Shown here: in pieces, positions 6,976-8,120 of the stretch
Numbering within the stretch: position 1 is the stretch's first letter
Layout: every line of letters starts with the position of its first letter
Assembly: GCF_938017615.1 (NCBI RefSeq)
Contig: NZ_CALIJA010000173.1
Span: 1-8,120 of the forward strand
Origin: an uncultured Campylobacter sp.
GTDB lineage: Bacteria; Campylobacterota; Campylobacteria; Campylobacterales; Campylobacteraceae
Length of the DNA stretch: 8,120 nucleotides
Direction of reading: 5' to 3'
Made by a program: the position numbers and the translations under genes
Notes under the pieces: generated by a model
Seen by the model: only the letters and a program-made list of their open reading frames with translations
Databases searched by the model: none
What the model was told of the DNA's origin: nothing

Positions 6976-6984
6976 ATTGTAACA
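6976..6984 (-). promoter_or_regulatory. Extended -10 promoter of the protease-transporter operon
   Basis: Read on the - strand this is TGTTACAAT: a TACAAT hexamer (6981-6976) with an upstream TG one base away, the extended -10 form. Transcription would begin near 6969, giving a leader of about 20 bases before the ATG at 6948. No good -35 hexamer is visible, as is usual in Campylobacter. I see no convincing Fur box around it. Confidence 0.5.
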
Positions 6985-7094
6985 AAAGCTAGTTTAAAGT
7001 ATGATTTTGCGAGCTTTGTTATGGGTGAAATTTTACCAAGGATTTGGGATTTTACTTGCGGTTTTGAAATTTTACTTGCAGATTTTCAAGAAAC

Positions 7095-7154
7095 GGAATT
7101 TTTGGAATTTTTGGAATTTTTGGAATTTTTGGAATTTTTGGAATTTTTGGAATT
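7095..7154 (+). repeat. 9-bp tandem array, 6.7 copies of GGAATTTTT
   Basis: Six perfect copies of GGAATTTTT start at 7095, 7104, 7113, 7122, 7131 and 7140, followed by a partial GGAATT (7149-7154). There is not one mismatch. Read on the - strand it is AAAAATTCC, so A/T tracts recur every 9 bp, close to the helical period, and could bend the DNA. It lies about 115-175 bp upstream of the protease -10 element and about 135 bp after the ahpC stop. The unit is a multiple of three, so copy-number change would not shift a reading frame, but it could change spacing and helical phase. Perfect short arrays of this kind often vary in copy number between strains. Confidence 0.97.
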
Positions 7155-7189
7155 CCGCCGCCGCGACTCAAAATTTTGGCAGCGGAATT
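7151..7189. repeat. 12-bp inverted repeat adjoining the tandem array
   Basis: Arms 7151-7162 (AATTCCGCCGCC) and 7178-7189 (GGCAGCGGAATT) pair with one mismatch around a 15-base loop (7163-7177). The left arm begins within the last, partial unit of the 9-bp array. As RNA from the ahpC (- strand) side this is a stable hairpin about 100 bases past the stop, which could end or stabilise the ahpC message, but no T-run follows. A protein-binding site or remnant of a small repeat element is equally possible. Confidence 0.55.
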
Positions 7190-7288
7190 TATAAAGCTTT
7201 GAGAGCTTTAATAGCCCGCGCAAGGCTAAATTTAAACTTTACGTGGTTAGCATTAGAATTCGTACGCCCGCGCGAAGAATTTTACAAC

Positions 7289-7885
7289 TTATAGTTTGCT
7301 CGCATTTTTGCCTAGATAATCCGCGACGCCCTTAGGGTCTGCTTTCATCCCTGCGTCACCTTTGTGCCAGCCTGCAGGGCAGACCTCGCCGTGCTCGTTT
7401 GTAAATAGCATCGTATCGACCATTCTTAACATCTCGTCGATATTTCGGCCTAGCGGTAGGTCGTTGATGACGGCGTGGCGGACGGTGCCGTCTTTATCGA
7501 GTAGGAAGCTGCCGCGAAGCGCTACGGCATTGCCGAACAGCACGTCGAAGCTGCGCGCGATATCTTTTGTGATATCCGAAACTAACGGGAACTGCACTTT
7601 GCCGATACCGCCTGCGTTTACCGGAGTGTTTTTCCACGCAAGGTGAGTGAACTCGCTATCGCAGCTAACGCCGATAACTTCGATACCTTTGGATTTGAAA
7701 TCTTGATATCTGTGATCGAATGCGATGATTTCGCTCGGGCAGACGAAGGTAAAATCTTTTGGATAAAAGAATACGACCGCGCCTTTTTCGCCGATATTTT
7801 TATAGAGGTTGAAATCCTCAACTATTTCGTTGTTGCCTAAAACCGCAGTTGCCGTGAAATCAACGGCTTTGTTGGTTACTATCAT
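7289..7885 (-). CDS. ahpC: AhpC/TsaA-type 2-Cys peroxiredoxin
   Basis: A cytoplasmic peroxidase that reduces hydrogen peroxide, organic peroxides and peroxynitrite. At 198 residues it is full length. The peroxidatic cysteine is Cys49 in FYPKDFTFVCPSE and the resolving cysteine is Cys169 in GEVCPAGW; Arg124 in ALRGSFLLD completes the active site. HAVINDLPLGRN and DEMLRMVDTMLF match Helicobacter pylori AhpC as I recall it. In these bacteria the electron donor is usually thioredoxin rather than AhpF, and no ahpF is seen nearby. The loop linked to over-oxidation sensitivity reads GGIG (92-95), while the C-terminus has Tyr-Leu (190-191) in place of the Tyr-Phe of sensitive eukaryotic enzymes, suggesting a fairly robust enzyme. 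The gene has its own ribosome binding site and -10 element, so it is probably a single-gene unit. In Campylobacter the gene is typically under PerR control; I cannot identify an operator with confidence. Confidence 0.97.
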   Translation of the reverse strand: MIVTNKAVDFTATAVLGNNEIVEDFNLYKNIGEKGAVVFFYPKDFTFVCPSEIIAFDHRYQDFKSKGIEVIGVSCDSEFTHLAWKNTPVNAGGIGKVQFPLVSDITKDIARSFDVLFGNAVALRGSFLLDKDGTVRHAVINDLPLGRNIDEMLRMVDTMLFTNEHGEVCPAGWHKGDAGMKADPKGVADYLGKNASKL

Positions 7886-7891
7886 TTGTTT

Positions 7892-7897
7892 CTCCTT
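7892..7897 (-). promoter_or_regulatory. ahpC ribosome binding site
   Basis: AAGGAG on the - strand, 6 bases before the ATG at 7885, is an ideal Shine-Dalgarno sequence. It fixes the ahpC start and fits a highly expressed protein. Upstream extension of the frame is blocked by a stop at 7955-7957. Confidence 0.85.
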
Positions 7898-7919
7898 GTT
7901 AATAAAATTTATGATGGCG

Positions 7920-7925
7920 ATTATA
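7920..7925 (-). promoter_or_regulatory. -10 element of the ahpC promoter
   Basis: A perfect TATAAT on the - strand, preceded directly by TG, sits 34 bases before the ahpC start codon. Transcription would begin near 7913, leaving a leader of about 28 bases. Upstream is AT-rich with several A/T tracts, as in Campylobacter promoters that lack a strong -35. A peroxide-responsive (PerR) operator would be expected around here, but no site can be called by eye. Confidence 0.65.
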
Positions 7926-7987
7926 CATTTTAAAACTTTAGATTTGCTGAAATTTTATGAAAATTTTTATATCTAAATTAAACATTT

Positions 7988-8120
7988 TTATCCTTTCTCT
8001 ATTGCAGCCTTTATTCTTGCTATAACTTCGTCAGGAGTCAGCCCATGCACATTAATGACTAAATTTTTATTTTTTATAGCATTTGCAACAGCATCCAGTT
8101 TTTGACTGATAATATTTTTC
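7988..8120 (-). CDS. 3' end of an unidentified gene, possibly phage-derived
   Basis: An open frame enters from the right edge and ends with TAA at 7990-7988, giving the last 43 residues. The sequence begins KNIISQKLDAVANAIKNKN and ends in VHGLTPDEVIARIKAAIEKG: a short beta-like stretch (LVINVHG) and then an amphipathic helix. It is 32% G+C (43 of 133 bases), clearly lower than the other genes here, which suggests acquired DNA. The closing pattern of a short strand, a Pro-Asp turn and an Arg/Lys-rich helix recalls the C-termini of some phage tail tape-measure proteins. That is a weak resemblance and not an identification. It is read in the same direction as ahpC, whose own promoter begins within the next 70 bases. 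Confidence 0.55.
   Translation of the reverse strand, partial: KNIISQKLDAVANAIKNKNLVINVHGLTPDEVIARIKAAIEKG

Larger units (their letters stand above)
6949..7288. other. Gene-free stretch with protease promoter, tandem array and inverted repeat
   Basis: These 340 bases separate the protease gene from ahpC; both genes are read on the - strand. Next to the protease are a ribosome binding site and an extended -10. The middle holds the 9-bp tandem array and the 12-bp inverted repeat. A smaller stem (TAAAGCT 7192-7198 with AGCTTTA 7204-7210) follows. An open frame runs on the + strand (7001-7294) but I do not regard it as a gene. No clear intrinsic terminator with a T-run is visible after ahpC, so read-through into the protease operon is possible. 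Confidence 0.6.

Noticed and set aside
6949..7010. A Fur-type iron operator upstream of the protease, expected if the pair serves iron capture.
   Set aside because: No stretch resembles a Fur box well enough to call by eye. A motif scan with a Campylobacter Fur matrix would settle it.
7095..7154. The tandem array considered as a CRISPR array.
   Set aside because: The 9-bp units abut with no spacers, and no cas gene is present.
7001..7294. A 97-codon + strand frame that runs through the tandem array (Asn-Phe-Trp repeats) and ends inside the ahpC 3' end.
   Set aside because: It has no good ribosome binding site, the repeat unit is a multiple of three so it cannot introduce stops, the residues outside the array resemble no family, and it opens in the protease promoter region. 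It is most likely chance.
7883..7985. A longer AhpC starting at the ATG at 7985-7983.
   Set aside because: That ATG is in another frame and its reading stops after 17 codons. The ahpC frame itself has a stop at 7955-7957, and AAGGAG supports the start at 7885.

Overview
The window looks like chromosome of a Campylobacter or close relative (Campylobacterota). G+C is moderate, AAATTTT-type words recur throughout, and the peroxiredoxin closely resembles what I recall of the Helicobacter/Campylobacter AhpC sequence. The moderate G+C fits the oral, non-thermophilic group (gracilis, rectus, showae, curvus) better than AT-rich C. jejuni. The species placement is inference from composition and remembered homologues.

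Left part (about 1-3150, + strand): a cytochrome bd quinol oxidase operon. A small DUF4492-type membrane protein gene leads into cydA and cydB with almost no spacing. After a GC-rich, hairpin-bearing gap of 149 bases comes a 34-residue single-helix protein (3042-3146), a candidate CydX-like accessory subunit. Together these would make an oxygen-scavenging, quinol-oxidising terminal oxidase in the inner membrane.

Middle part (about 3239-6948, - strand, convergent with the oxidase operon): a two-gene unit read from right to left. It has a 913-residue exported M16 zinc metalloprotease of PqqL/FusC type and, overlapping it by one base, an SbmA/BacA-family peptide transporter. The layout suggests periplasmic cleavage of a protein or peptide followed by import of the fragments. 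A candidate terminator hairpin lies between the two convergent units.

Right part: a 340-base gene-free stretch holds the protease promoter, a striking 9-bp tandem array (6.7 copies) and a 12-bp inverted repeat that begins inside the last array unit. Then comes ahpC (2-Cys peroxiredoxin, - strand) with its own clear -10 element and ribosome binding site. The window ends in the last 43 codons of an AT-rich (32% G+C) gene of unknown identity, compositionally unlike its neighbours.

Taken together the genes serve respiration at low oxygen, peroxide defence, and probably peptide or iron-protein scavenging. I see no tRNA, rRNA, CRISPR array or insertion sequence. The observations I would check first are the protease-transporter pair and the small protein after cydB.
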